NCBI GenBank assembly: GCA_031404815.1
Contig: JANNIH010000145.1
Span: 22,208 to 86,207 of the forward strand
Direction of reading: 5' to 3'
Origin: DASYKS01 sp031404815
GTDB lineage: Bacteria > Acidobacteriota > Thermoanaerobaculia > Multivoradales > UBA5704
Length of the DNA: 64,000 nucleotides
The notes below the pieces were generated by a model. That model was not told the origin of the DNA, ran no database searches, and saw only the letters and a program-made list of their open reading frames with translations. Both the position numbers and the translations under genes were made by a program. Position 1 is the stretch's first letter, and each line of letters begins with the position of its first letter. This document shows, one piece after another, positions 31,270 through 43,062 of this stretch.

Positions 31270-31300
31270 GGGGCGGGCGAGTCGATCGCCCGCCCCTTTT
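31270..31300 (+). terminator. Intrinsic terminator after DUF4331 gene
   Basis: Perfect 11-bp GC stem (GGGGCGGGCGA / TCGCCCGCCCC, loop GTCGA) followed by TTTTGTTG, 24 bases after the stop. The best classical terminator in the window. Confidence 0.9.
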
Positions 31301-31333
31301 GTTGTCACCCGAGCGCCTTTGGAGGACCCTGCC

Positions 31334-32152
31334 ATGACCCGATCGCTCGCCCTCGTCCTCCTGCTCCTCGCGGCACTCCCCGCCACCCCACACGACTTCT
31401 GGATCGAGCCGACCGCGCTCGAACCGGCTCCGGGGGCGCAGGTGGGCGTCCGCCTACGGGTGGGGGAAGCGTTCGTGGGCGATCCGGTTCCGCGCAATCC
31501 CGGCCGAATCGAGCGCTTCACGATCATCGGCCCGAACGGCGAAAAGCCGGTGGTCGGTGTCGCGGGCGGCGAACCGGCCGGCTATGCGAGCGTCGGCCCG
31601 GCCGGGATCTACCAGATCGTCTATGACAGCAACCGCGCCTCGGTGAGCCTCGAAGCCAAGAAATTCGAGGACTACCTGCGCCTCGAAGGGTTGGAACGGA
31701 TCCTCGATCTGCGCCAGAAACGGGGCCTTGGCGCAGTCCCGAGCCGTGAGGTCTATTCCCGCAGCGCCAAGGCGTTGCTAAGCGTCGGCGGCAGCTCCAG
31801 CACCGGCTTCGACCGGCCCGTGGGCCTGGAATTGGAGCTGATCGCGGAGAAGAACCCGTTCGAGATCAAGCCCGGCGGCAAGCTGCCGATCCGCCTGCTC
31901 TACCGCGGACAGCCCCTGGCCGGCGCCTTGGTGATCGCGATGCCTCATTCCCAGGCCGAGGCCGGAGCGCTCCGAGCCCGCACCGACGCGCAGGGCCGAG
32001 TCCGCTTCAAGCTCCCCCCGGCGCCCGCCGGTGGAGAGATCTGGCTGGTCAAAGCCGTCCACATGATCGAAGCCCCGAAAGACGCCAAGGACGCCGACTG
32101 GGAAAGTTTCTGGGCGTCGCTGGTGTTTCGGACGCGCGGCGTCGGAGCGTAG
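31334..32152 (+). CDS. DUF4198-type periplasmic protein
   Basis: 272 residues. The signal peptide is followed by HDFWIEP, the typical opening of DUF4198 proteins, whose N-terminal His may bind metal; the C-terminal half (FEIKPGGKLPIRLLYRGQPLAGALV ... TDAQGRVRFKLPPAP ... WLVKAVHM) is the carboxypeptidase-regulatory-like beta domain. Family members are periplasmic and often linked to nickel/cobalt uptake or TonB receptors; no such partner is visible here. ATG at 31334 has GGAGG 12 bases upstream. A TACACT element near 31261 may be its -10 box, just before the preceding terminator. Confidence 0.85.
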   Translation: MTRSLALVLLLLAALPATPHDFWIEPTALEPAPGAQVGVRLRVGEAFVGDPVPRNPGRIERFTIIGPNGEKPVVGVAGGEPAGYASVGPAGIYQIVYDSNRASVSLEAKKFEDYLRLEGLERILDLRQKRGLGAVPSREVYSRSAKALLSVGGSSSTGFDRPVGLELELIAEKNPFEIKPGGKLPIRLLYRGQPLAGALVIAMPHSQAEAGALRARTDAQGRVRFKLPPAPAGGEIWLVKAVHMIEAPKDAKDADWESFWASLVFRTRGVGA

Positions 32153-32236
32153 TAAGACAGGGGAGGGCGCCTCCCTAATCCACTCCCCAGCCCGCGCTGG
32201 TATGCTCTCGGTCGCTTTGAAGCGCCCCCAATTCCC

Positions 32237-33237
32237 GTGACCGACCCACTCGCAGAGATCCGCTCCCGCGCAGCGACCGCTCAGGCGGTGATTGTCCTCC
32301 CCGAAGGGGACGATCCCCGGGTCATCGCCGCGGCGGTGCGGGCTGGTGAGCTCGGGATCTGCCGTCCGCTCGTGATCGTGCCGCAGGGGGTGATTCTGGA
32401 ACCTACGGCGCTCGCCCTCGAGCGGATCGATCCGGGGGCGGATCCCGATCTTCCGAGCCTCCAGGCGCTGCTCGCCGAACGCCTCGCCGCCCGGGGATTG
32501 ACCGCCGCGGCGGCACCCGAGGCGGCAAGAAGGGTCCGCGATCCCCTCTATTACGCCGACCTGCTCGTCCTGTCCGGCCGGGCGGACGGCGCGGTGATGG
32601 GCGCCAAAGTCACCACGGCCGACACGCTCCGGGCTGCCCTGCGCACCATCGGCCCGCGCCCCGGCCTCGCGACCGTCTCCTCCTGCTTCCTGATGGCTCT
32701 GCCCGATGGCCGGTCGTTGATCTACAGCGACTGCGGCGTGGTTCCCGATCCCGATCCCAACCAGCTCGCCGACATCGCGGAAGCCGCGGCCGATAGCTGC
32801 CGCGTCCTGCTTGGGGTGGAACCCCGAGTCGCCCTGCTGTCGTTTTCCACCCACGGCAGCGCGAGCCATCCGCGGATCGAAAAAGTGCGCCGGGCGCTCG
32901 CCATCCTCCGCGCGCGGAACGTGGCGTTCGCGGTCGATGGGGAGCTTCAGGCCGACGCCGCGCTGGTCCCCGAGGTCGGAGCGCGGAAGGCGCCGGGAAG
33001 CGCGGTCGCCGGGCGGGCGAACGTGTTGGTGTTTCCTGATCTCGATGCCGGCAATATCGCTTACAAACTGACCGAGCGCCTCGCGGGCGCCCGTGCGGTC
33101 GGGCCGCTGCTCCAAGGGCTCGCCCGGCCGGTCAACGACCTGTCGCGCGGTTGCTCGATCGAAGACATCGTGGACGCGATGGCGGTGACGGCGCTCCAGG
33201 CCCGCGCCACCCACCCGAATTTTGGAGGCAGGAACGG

Positions 33238-33241
<4 letters not shown>
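32237..33241 (+). CDS. pta: Phosphate acetyltransferase
   Basis: 334 residues of the catalytic PTA domain, exchanging acetyl-CoA and acetyl phosphate. Seen: IVLPEGDDPRVIAAA at the start, RADGAVMGAKVTTADTLRAAL, ATVSSCFLM, YSDCGVVPDP, LLSFSTHGSASHP, ELQADAALVP and NVLVFPDLDAGNIAYKL. The long P-loop N-terminal extension of E. coli Pta is absent, as in most bacteria. GTG start; TATGCT about 25 bases upstream may be its -10 box. The stop overlaps the purD start (ATGA). No acetate kinase gene is in view. Confidence 0.95.
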
Positions 33242-34527
<1,286 letters not shown>

Positions 34528-34682
34528 TAGTTTCTTAGCGCCAACTTTTCAACCGGCCGGAAACCAGGCACGACCGATGCCGCGAGCGAGCAACGTCAAA
34601 TTGGCAGAGGCCGTGTGGTATCCATCCTGCAGGACTCGTCGGCAATGATGCCGAGCGAAGACGTTTCGAGGACGGACGATCG

Positions 34683-35429
34683 ATGAGCGGTTGCGGCGGT
34701 TGCTCGTTCAAAGGCATGTCCACGGCGGTGGAGGACACCTTCGTCGGGGTCCGCTTCCGCGATGAGACCAATCTCACCCTCTGCGGCACGGGCGGTCGGA
34801 TCTTCGCGCGCGGCGAGCGGGTGGTCGTCGATCTCGAATCCGGCCCGGCGTTCGGCCATGTCGAGCAGTCGCCAATGCCGGTGTTCAAACCGTGCCAGAA
34901 GTCGAGCGCCCGGCCGATTTTACGCCCCGCCGACGAGGACGACTTCGCCGCGTTCGACCGCCAAGAGGCGAGCCAAGTCGAAGGGAAGCACTACGCCCAA
35001 GAGCGCTCGCGGGCGCAGAAGCTCGACCTCAAGATCTCGCGCGTCGATTTCGCGCTCTCCGGCAAGAAGGCGACGTTCTATTTCACTTCCGAGGGGCGGA
35101 TCGACTTCCGTCAGCTGGTGCGCGACCTGTCCGCGCGCTTCTCGGTCAAGGTGAAGATGATCCAGGTCGGAGCGCGCGACGAGGCGGCATTGCTCGGCGG
35201 TATCGGTGTCTGCGGGCGCACCCTCTGCTGCTCGACCTGGCTCAAGGATTTTCGACCGATCTCGATCCAGATGGCAAAAAGACAGAACCTCTCGCTCAAC
35301 CCGTCGAAGATCTCGGGCCAGTGCGGACGGCTGCTCTGCTGCCTGGCCTACGAGGACGATCAGTACAAGACGCAAAATCCGGAACGCCGCTCCCCTACGG
35401 TGCCGAATTACGACGACACCGGAGCCTGA
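34683..35429 (+). CDS. ricT: PSP1-domain protein, RicT-like
   Basis: 248 residues. The PSP1 C-terminal domain is clear: KISRVDFALSGKKATFYFTSEGRIDFRQLVRDL, GGIGVCGRTLCCSTWL and SGQCGRLLCCLAYE with the Cys pairs that bind an iron-sulfur cluster in Bacillus YaaT/RicT. RicT with YlbF and YmcA modulates RNase Y in Firmicutes; elsewhere the protein is conserved but less studied. The very N-terminus has an additional Cys motif (SGCGGCSFKG). Next gene is an Hfq-like RNA chaperone, fitting RNA metabolism. Confidence 0.92.
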   Translation: MSGCGGCSFKGMSTAVEDTFVGVRFRDETNLTLCGTGGRIFARGERVVVDLESGPAFGHVEQSPMPVFKPCQKSSARPILRPADEDDFAAFDRQEASQVEGKHYAQERSRAQKLDLKISRVDFALSGKKATFYFTSEGRIDFRQLVRDLSARFSVKVKMIQVGARDEAALLGGIGVCGRTLCCSTWLKDFRPISIQMAKRQNLSLNPSKISGQCGRLLCCLAYEDDQYKTQNPERRSPTVPNYDDTGA

Positions 35430-35460
35430 TCACCGACCGTCGCGAGCTTCACAACCCACT

Positions 35461-35814
35461 ATGGCTATTCGAAAACTGATCCGCCCCGACATGAACGAGA
35501 TCAAAAAAGACACTCCCGCGCGCAGCCTCCGCCGCAAGCAGAGCCCTCCGGAGCAGACCAACGCCGAGGAGTTCTACTACCTCAAGCAGATGGCCGCCAA
35601 GACGCCGCTCGTGGTGATCCTCGACAACGACGAGGAGCTGCGCGGCTGGATCGAGTGGTACGACAAGGGGGCGATCAAACTGAATCGCCACAAAGGGCCG
35701 AACCTGCTGATCCAGAAGCACCACATCCGCTACCTGTTCAAGGAAGAGGAGCTGCGCGAGCAGCAGCGGACCCGCAGGAAGACCGCGGTGGTAGCCGGGA
35801 CCGCCGAGGAATGA
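35461..35814 (+). CDS. hfq: Divergent Hfq-like Sm protein
   Basis: 117 residues with an Sm core at about 33-95: FYYLKQMAAKTPLVVILDNDEELRG (Sm1: helix, then strands in which DNDEELRGWIEWYD replaces the usual NGxxLxGxIxxFD) and LLIQKHHIRYLF (Sm2, where KHHI replaces YKHAI). Sequence outside the core is basic or charged, and the canonical distal-side residues are only partly kept. It should form a hexameric RNA-binding ring, though RNA preference may differ. Start at 35461; an ATG at 35491 is a shorter alternative. It overlaps pdxA by 4 bases. Confidence 0.82.
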   Translation: MAIRKLIRPDMNEIKKDTPARSLRRKQSPPEQTNAEEFYYLKQMAAKTPLVVILDNDEELRGWIEWYDKGAIKLNRHKGPNLLIQKHHIRYLFKEEELREQQRTRRKTAVVAGTAEE

Positions 35815-36872
35815 GCCCCTCCGGCGATCCCGGCCACCCCATCCTCGCCATCACCCAGGGCGATCCCGCGGGCATCGGCCCCGAGATCTTGCTGAAGCTC
35901 CTTTCGGGCCCGGCGCCCCGCGCCTGGCAGCCCTTGCTGGTAGCGGAGCGCGCGGCGCTCGAAGCGCTTCGCCCTAAGCTCCCCGATGCGCCCTGGGAGC
36001 GCCTCACCTACCTCCGTTCGTTGCCCAGCCGGGAGGAACTCGCCGCCTACGCCGATCCCGCGGGCGCGATCCCGGTGCTCGATCCGATCGGCGACCCGAA
36101 ACGGCCGATCACGTTCGGTCGTTCCGGCGCGTACGACGCCGCGGGCGCGATGGCCGCGCTCGACGCCGGGATCGAACTCGCGCGCTCCGGCGCGGTCGAC
36201 GCGCTGGTGACGGCGCCGATCGCCAAGAGCTCGATCGCAAAATTCCATCGCGCCGATTTCGTCGGCCACACCGACTATCTGGCCGAAGTCTGCGGGCTCG
36301 AACGCTACGGCCACGACTACTTGATGGCGTTTTTGGCCCCCGACCTCCAGGTGGCGCTGCTCACCGTCCACATGCCATTGCGCGACGCGATCGACGCGGT
36401 GACCCCCGTGGGCGTGCTCGAAGCGCTCCATTGCCTGAACCGCCATGCCGGGGGGAAGATCGCGCTCGCCGGTTTGAATCCGCACGCGGGCGAGGGGGGG
36501 CTGCTAGGGGCCGAGGACGAGGCGCTGCTCGCGCCGACCGTCGCCCAGGCGCGCCACCAGGGGCTCGACGTGCACGGCCCGGAGAGCGCCGATTCGCTGT
36601 TCGCCCGCGCCCGCCAAGGGGAATTCGACTGGGTGCTGGCGCTCTACCACGACCAGGGGCTGATCGCGGTCAAGACCGCCTGCTTCGGCCTCGCCACCAA
36701 CTGGACGCTCGGCCTGCCGTTCCTGCGCACCTCGGTCGATCACGGCACGGCTTTCGGCATCGCAGGTCACGGCAAAGCCGACGCCGGCCCGCTCGAACAC
36801 GTGGTCGAGACGACGCTCGGACTGATCGCCGGCACCCTGCCGCGCCGGTCGCCGCTGACGCCCGGTTCGTAG
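35811..36872 (+). CDS. pdxA: 4-hydroxythreonine-4-phosphate dehydrogenase
   Basis: 353-residue NAD-dependent enzyme of the DXP-dependent pyridoxal phosphate pathway. Seen: AITQGDPAGIGPEI, TAPIAKSSIAKFHRADFVGHTDYLAE (metal/substrate), GLNPHAGEGGLLG and ALYHDQGLIAVKT, SVDHGTAFGIAG (metal-binding Asp/His set). Start chosen at 35811 where ATGA overlaps the hfq stop. Supply of PLP would serve, among others, the aminotransferase of the locus at 7-12 kb. Confidence 0.96.
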   Translation: MSPSGDPGHPILAITQGDPAGIGPEILLKLLSGPAPRAWQPLLVAERAALEALRPKLPDAPWERLTYLRSLPSREELAAYADPAGAIPVLDPIGDPKRPITFGRSGAYDAAGAMAALDAGIELARSGAVDALVTAPIAKSSIAKFHRADFVGHTDYLAEVCGLERYGHDYLMAFLAPDLQVALLTVHMPLRDAIDAVTPVGVLEALHCLNRHAGGKIALAGLNPHAGEGGLLGAEDEALLAPTVAQARHQGLDVHGPESADSLFARARQGEFDWVLALYHDQGLIAVKTACFGLATNWTLGLPFLRTSVDHGTAFGIAGHGKADAGPLEHVVETTLGLIAGTLPRRSPLTPGS

Positions 36873-36882
36873 GACCGAAAAT

Positions 36883-36897
36883 CCGGGATAATCCCGG
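36883..36897 (+). promoter_or_regulatory. Palindromic -10-like element before the YqeY-like gene
   Basis: CCGGGAT-A-ATCCCGG, a perfect 7-1-7 palindrome whose centre reads GATAAT, a near -10 box, ending one base before the ATG at 36899. It would give a leaderless or very short-leader transcript, or bind a regulator over the promoter. Confidence 0.4.
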
Positions 36898-36898
36898 C

Positions 36899-37353
36899 AT
36901 GGCTACCGAGACCCCGCAACACCGATTGGAAATCGACCTGCGCACCGCCATGAAGGCGGGCGAGAAGGAGCGCTTGTCGACGCTCCGCATGCTGCTCACC
37001 GAGCTGAACAACGAGGCGATCAAAAGCGGTGAGGTCGACGAGGCCGGATTCGTCGTTCTGGTCCGCCGCGCGATGAAGCAGCGCGACGAGGCGGCCGAGC
37101 AGTTCACCAAGGGTGACCGCGCCGAGCTGGCCGCCAAGGAGCTGCGCGAGCGGGAGATCCTTTTCTCCTACCTGCCGGCGCAGGTGGACGAGGCGACGAT
37201 CCGCGCCGCAGCCGAAGAGACTGCGGCGGCCCAGGGGCTCGCTCCCGGCGCCGGCATGGGGGTGCTCATGAAGGCGCTGCGCGAGCGGTTCGGCGCAGGC
37301 GCGGACGGCGCCACCCTGTCGCGGATCTGCAAAGAGGTCCTGGCGGGCCGCTG

Positions 37354-37354
<1 letters not shown>
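36899..37354 (+). CDS. GatB/YqeY-domain protein
   Basis: 151 residues, the stand-alone YqeY family. Helical N-domain (LRTAMKAGEKERLSTLRMLLTELNNEAI, typical KDKxRLxxLR pattern) and the C-terminal tail-like domain (EREILFSYLPAQVDEATIRAAAEE ... GMGVLMKALRERFGAGADGATLSRICKEVL) homologous to the end of GatB that touches tRNA. Function of the free form is unknown, probably tRNA-related. Stop and the selB start share one base. Confidence 0.93.
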
Positions 37355-39336
<1,982 letters not shown>

Positions 39337-39374
39337 CGCTCGGTGCGTTGTAACCTAGAAGGAGAGAACTCGAC

Positions 39375-39749
39375 ATGCCAACCATCGCCGTGCTCGGCGC
39401 GTCATCGAACCGGAACAAGTTCGGCAACAAGTGCGTCCGCGCTTTTGCCCATGCGGGCTACCAGGTGTTTCCGATCAACCCGACCGAAAAAGAGATCGAG
39501 GGATTCCCCGCGTTCGCCCAACTCGCCGACGTCCCCGGGCCGCTCGACCGGATCAGCGTCTACCTGCCGCCACAGGTCACGCTCGAATACCTCGACGACA
39601 TCGAAGCGAAAGGCGCAGGCGAGATCTGGCTCAACCCGGGAGCCTACGACGCCGCAGTCCTTGAAGAAGCCCGGCGCCGCAGCCTCCCCATTCACCCCGG
39701 CTGCAGCATCGTGGACATCGGCCTGTCGCCTTCGATGTTCGGAGCGTAA
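39375..39749 (+). CDS. CoA-binding domain protein
   Basis: 124 residues of the CoA_binding_2 (Rossmann-like) family: AVLGASSNRNKFGNKCVRAF at the start (nucleotide loop), YQVFPINPTEKEIEG, DRISVYLPPQVTLEYL, GEIWLNPGAYD and IHPGCSIVDIG. Such short proteins bind CoA and may regulate or bear protein-CoA disulfides. AAGGAGAG lies about ten bases before the ATG. Followed 3 bases later by an unknown gene. Confidence 0.92.
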   Translation: MPTIAVLGASSNRNKFGNKCVRAFAHAGYQVFPINPTEKEIEGFPAFAQLADVPGPLDRISVYLPPQVTLEYLDDIEAKGAGEIWLNPGAYDAAVLEEARRRSLPIHPGCSIVDIGLSPSMFGA

Positions 39750-39752
39750 AGC

Positions 39753-40298
39753 GTGCTGGCCTATTATTCGACCCAGTCGTTCCTCTCGTGGTACTTAGGC
39801 CACCATTTCTATGGCGGCAGCCATTGGGTCTGGGCGGCGCGCCCGTACTATCCCTATGGAGAGAGGAATCCCAAATCGTCGAACCCTTACCTGGTCTACG
39901 GCGACCTCTACCAGCCTTGGAAAGATAGCGACAACTTCGACAAGTTTGTGTCGCAGAACCGGGTCAATCTTCGACGCGGGGTGGTCGCAAAGCGGAAGTC
40001 CGGAGCGCTCCCTCATGCCCTCGGCCGAAAACTCGAGAGAATTTGCGAGAAAGTGGACATCCTCTTCTTCTACCCGCTGGTCTATCGCTTTGACCTGGAT
40101 ATGATCGCCCCGGGTCGGTGGACGTTCTCTGGCTCGGCCCTCGCCGGCTCGACCGAAGTGCTGGTGAAGGATCTCGCCGAGTCGGAATTTTCGATCTTGT
40201 TTTCCGATTTCGAGAGCGACGGGGACTTCAACAAATTGGCACGCGACACGTCCCTCTCCTCCAAGGACGCCCTGGACCTGCTGCTCGGGAGGTGTTGA
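39753..40298 (+). CDS. Unknown protein, first of a pair
   Basis: 181 residues, GTG start, soluble. Aromatic-rich N-terminus (YYSTQSFLSWYLG, HHFYGGSHWVWAA, YYPYGERNPKSSNPYLVYGDLYQPW), a central basic stretch NRVNLRRGVVAKRK, the strand DILFFYPLVYRFDL and an acidic end with LAESEFSILFSDFESDG. I do not recognise a family. Base composition is slightly poorer in GC than its neighbours. Only 2 bases separate it from the next gene, so the two form a unit; small paired unknowns of this kind may be an accessory module, but nothing shows its job. Confidence 0.75.
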   Translation: MLAYYSTQSFLSWYLGHHFYGGSHWVWAARPYYPYGERNPKSSNPYLVYGDLYQPWKDSDNFDKFVSQNRVNLRRGVVAKRKSGALPHALGRKLERICEKVDILFFYPLVYRFDLDMIAPGRWTFSGSALAGSTEVLVKDLAESEFSILFSDFESDGDFNKLARDTSLSSKDALDLLLGRC

Positions 40299-40300
40299 GA

Positions 40301-40729
40301 ATGGCCGATCAAGGTTTCTATCTGCCAGCCCCCGTTCGCTTCGTCGAACCTTCTGATCGCGACCTCGCGCAGCTGCAAAGAGACGCGGAGTTGCGCAGCG
40401 CCTACATCGACGGCCTTTGCTGTCTCCACGGGCTGCTGATCGGATACGCGCCGGACTATGGGCCTCACGGCCCGGGCGAAGGAGATTTCTCCGCCGAAAC
40501 GCTGGATTCGCTTCTCGCCGGCGAAAGTGGACCTGCCCCGGCTGCGCTCCTCGGCCCCAACGTTCGGGCGGCGTTTCAGCTGCGTGAACGCGCCCAGGGC
40601 ATAGTGATCTCCGAGGCACTCGCCAGAACCGAGCCTGTTGAGCGCTCGATCGCGCGCTACTTGGACGGCGTCATCTCGACCTTCAATCTGGTCCGCACGT
40701 TCGACGGAGGCTGGGGCACCGAGTCGTAG
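40301..40729 (+). CDS. Unknown protein, second of a pair
   Basis: 142 residues, soluble, no signal peptide. Features: LAQLQRDAELRSAYIDGLCCLHGLLIGY (helical), a glycine/proline turn DYGPHGPGEGDFSA, and helical C-terminal half ERAQGIVISEALARTEPVERSIARYLDG. No family recognised. The start at 40301 follows the upstream stop by 2 bases with GAGGTGTTGAGA before it, so translation is coupled to the preceding unknown. Confidence 0.75.
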   Translation: MADQGFYLPAPVRFVEPSDRDLAQLQRDAELRSAYIDGLCCLHGLLIGYAPDYGPHGPGEGDFSAETLDSLLAGESGPAPAALLGPNVRAAFQLRERAQGIVISEALARTEPVERSIARYLDGVISTFNLVRTFDGGWGTES

Positions 40730-40750
40730 CGGCCGGATTCTCCCACCTCC

Positions 40751-41569
40751 ATGCGTAAAGTAATCTTCGTCAAGTACTACGACAAGGGTTCGACGGTGAT
40801 GGCCGGCGATCAGATCGCCGAGGCGTTGAGGGCTCGTGGGCAGGAGGCGTGGTCGGTCTATCCCGACGAGGTGCGCGAGGTGCGCGATGCCATTCTGGTG
40901 TTCATCAAGACGTCGCGCTGGTGGCATCTCGCGCAGGCAAAGCGAAACGGCAATCGGACCGTCCTTGATGTCCATGACACCGTGGTGTTCAAACGGCGGA
41001 TCAAGAACCGATTCCTGTTCGATGGATTGATCTGGAAGAACCGGCGGCAGATCGACGATTTCGGCCGCCCGGGGCAGAAGAACCGGATCATTCACCACCA
41101 ATGGGACCCGCGTTACGAGCCCAACCGGCTCGACGGCGGCGCGCTGCGGATCGGCTACTTCGGGCTCGCCCGGTCGTTTCAGCTCTGGGGCCGGCTGCCG
41201 GGGGTCGATTGCTACGACGACGACTACTTCCAGAGCGCGCTCGACTACAACTGCCACCTTTCGGTGCGCGAGCCGGGGCCTGAGTTCCTCTACAAACCGA
41301 ACTGCAAAGTTTCGACCGCGGCGGCCTGCGGAGCCAACTTGATCACCACGCGCGACGAGAGCGCGATCGAGCTGCTCGGCGAGGACTACCCGTACTATGT
41401 GGTCTCTTCGGCCGCGGCCGACGTGCTCGCGGGGATCGAAAAAGTGCGCGCCACCTTCGGCGGCCCCGAGTGGCAGTTCGGGCTCGAAACGATGCGCGCG
41501 GTGCGCGAGCAGACCTCGATCGATCGGGTGATCGACGATTACCTCTCTTACTTCGCCGAGCTAGGTTGA
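40751..41569 (+). CDS. Probable glycosyltransferase-like protein
   Basis: 272 residues. N-terminal Rossmann strand-turn VIFVKYYDKGSTVMAGDQIAEAL, a mid-protein VLDVHDTVVF, and a C-terminal half with KPNCKVSTAAACGANLITTRDESAIELLGEDYPYYV, the donor-binding E-x7-E style region of GT-B glycosyltransferases that ends with a YxxYFAEL helix. Full-length family glycosyltransferases are longer, so this may be a one-domain relative. It lies alone between the unknown pair and osmC. Specific role not deducible. Confidence 0.7.
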   Translation: MRKVIFVKYYDKGSTVMAGDQIAEALRARGQEAWSVYPDEVREVRDAILVFIKTSRWWHLAQAKRNGNRTVLDVHDTVVFKRRIKNRFLFDGLIWKNRRQIDDFGRPGQKNRIIHHQWDPRYEPNRLDGGALRIGYFGLARSFQLWGRLPGVDCYDDDYFQSALDYNCHLSVREPGPEFLYKPNCKVSTAAACGANLITTRDESAIELLGEDYPYYVVSSAAADVLAGIEKVRATFGGPEWQFGLETMRAVREQTSIDRVIDDYLSYFAELG

Positions 41570-41614
41570 AACCCCGCGCCGGCTCGACTTTTACGCAATC
41601 CCAAGGAGCTTCGC

Positions 41615-42025
41615 ATGGCCGTCGAGATCACCGGCAAATACATTGGCAACCTAAAGATGGAATTGACCCACGGTCCTTCGGGCGCGATCCTCCTCACCGC
41701 GGCACCGGTTGACAACAAAGGGGACGGCAGCTCGTTTTCGCCCACCGACCTGGTCGCCGCAGCGCTCGGCTCGTGCATGGTGACCACCATGGCGATCGTC
41801 GCCGAACGGGACGGCATCGCGGCGGAGGCCTTCACCTTCCGGATCGAGAAGCACATGGCGAACGACCCGCGGCGGATCGGCGCGCTGCCGGTCGATATCC
41901 AGATGCCCCAGGGCCTCACCCCCGACCAGCGGACCAAGCTCGAACGGGCCGCCCACCACTGCCCGGTCCACCGGACGCTGCTGCCCGAAGTGGACAAGAC
42001 GGTGACGTTCGTCTATCCGGACTGA
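41615..42025 (+). CDS. OsmC-family peroxiredoxin-like protein
   Basis: 136 residues of the OsmC/Ohr superfamily, thiol-dependent hydroperoxide reductases. The two active-site Cys are seen in AALGSCMVTTMAIVAERDG and HHCPVHRTL. The C-side motif HHCPVHRTLLPEVDKT is of the OsmC (YhfA-like) branch. AAGGAG precedes the ATG. A hairpin (42066-42101) follows, between convergent genes. Confidence 0.93.
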   Translation: MAVEITGKYIGNLKMELTHGPSGAILLTAAPVDNKGDGSSFSPTDLVAAALGSCMVTTMAIVAERDGIAAEAFTFRIEKHMANDPRRIGALPVDIQMPQGLTPDQRTKLERAAHHCPVHRTLLPEVDKTVTFVYPD

Positions 42026-42065
42026 TCCCTAGCGCGCCCTAAGCGCCGCTCCCACTCGCTCGCAA

Positions 42066-42101
42066 CTGTGGGGCGCAATGCCATCGCAATGCACCCCACA
42101 G
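42066..42101. terminator. Bidirectional hairpin, osmC and secreted-protein gene
   Basis: CTGTGGGG and CCCCACAG arms, with further pairing inside (GCAATG/CAATGC) for about 13 base pairs with two mismatches. Between convergent genes; no long T-run. Confidence 0.55.
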
Positions 42102-42126
42102 CCACGCCTCTGAAACGGTCCGGCCC

Positions 42127-42876
42127 CTACTTTCGGACTACCGAGTAGGGAAGCGAAAGATCCTTGGACAGCACGCTCCAGACCTTGTAGACCCCGAGCA
42201 TCGGCACATCGCCGGACGTCCTGACCTGCATGTAGGCGGTCACCGCATCGTACTTGAAATCAACATGGTGGCCGATCCGCTGCGCAGGGACCAACACCCG
42301 GAGCGCTTTGCCCTGGAGCGTTACGGCGTAGCCGGGCGAATCCATGTACATCGGCATCTTTGGCGCAGTCGGCGGCAGGACGACGGCGTCAGCCGGCTTG
42401 AACTCCTTGACGGCAAGTCCGCCCGCCACCCGCTTGTCTTCGACCAGCACCACCCAGTGCGTGTGGTAGACCAAGCCGTCATTGTCGTAGCGGCCGTCGT
42501 TGTTCTCGTCCCAGAGCGGCGAGTCGTCGAAATCCGGATGCGACGTCACGGCGAGGGCGACGATTCCGGATGTCGGGCCGAATCCGACGTCCTCCGCGCG
42601 GAGCGTGGTCGGAAAGACATAGCCAAGCACCGGAGCGCCATCGAGCTGCCCTTTCGCCTGAGGGAGAGTGCCGCCGGCCTTCCCCGCCACGGACTGCTCG
42701 AAGACGAGCAGATCGAGGTCCGCGAGGTATTGCACCTGCGCGCCAGTGAGGACGAAATCGGCAGAGCCGTCGCCGGGAACCGACGCCGCGGCCTCGGGTT
42801 CGACAGCACCCGCCACACCGATCGGGGTCGACAGGACGAGCGCCAGGCTCAGCGGGAGAATGCTCTTCAGGGTCAT
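42127..42876 (-). CDS. Exported protein of unknown family
   Basis: 249 residues with a cleavable signal peptide (about 1-25, ending VAGAVEPEA). The mature part is soluble: ADFVLTGAQVQYLADLDLLVFEQSV, PLWDENNDGRYDNDGLVYHTHWVVLVEDKRV (an acidic, EF-hand-like D-x-N-x-D-x-R-x-D loop followed by HTHW) and GHHVDFKYDAVTAYMQV. The acidic loop and His residues suggest metal binding. No family recognised. Divergently transcribed from a MarR regulator across a palindromic operator candidate, which suggests repression by that regulator. Confidence 0.8.
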   Translation of the reverse strand: MTLKSILPLSLALVLSTPIGVAGAVEPEAAASVPGDGSADFVLTGAQVQYLADLDLLVFEQSVAGKAGGTLPQAKGQLDGAPVLGYVFPTTLRAEDVGFGPTSGIVALAVTSHPDFDDSPLWDENNDGRYDNDGLVYHTHWVVLVEDKRVAGGLAVKEFKPADAVVLPPTAPKMPMYMDSPGYAVTLQGKALRVLVPAQRIGHHVDFKYDAVTAYMQVRTSGDVPMLGVYKVWSVLSKDLSLPYSVVRK

Positions 42877-42903
42877 CGTTACGGACCTCCAGAATCGAAT
42901 CGG

Positions 42904-42928
42904 TTTTAATTAGGACTCCTAACCAAAA
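42904..42928. promoter_or_regulatory. MarR operator candidate
   Basis: A 12-1-12 inverted repeat centred on TTAGGA-C-TCCTAA (perfect 6-1-6), flanked by TTTTAA/CCAAAA half-arms (10 of 12 pairs in all). It lies 28 bases upstream of the secreted-protein ATG in the divergent gap, in the AT-rich stretch where that gene's promoter should be. Size and symmetry fit MarR-family dimers. A second 7-bp inverted repeat (CTGACTG / CAGTCAG, 42941-42968) lies nearby. Confidence 0.65.
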
Positions 42929-43062
42929 AGAATAGATCCGCTGACTGATCTCGTCAAGAGGCAGTCAGTAGTTGATCGTCGTGCTCCGACGCGATACTTT
43001 GGAGTCCGAACGATCCCCGAGCCGCGGATTGCCACACTGCGGAACGGGAACGGGGTCATCCG

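Noticed and set aside
34528..34682. Small RNA or gene upstream of ricT
   Set aside because: Only a 6-bp hairpin (TCGGCA/TGCCGA) and no open frame or promoter worth calling.
42941..42968. Second operator (CTGACTG/CAGTCAG)
   Set aside because: Perfect but only 7 bp with a 14-base gap; weaker than the neighbouring 12-1-12 palindrome, so not called separately.
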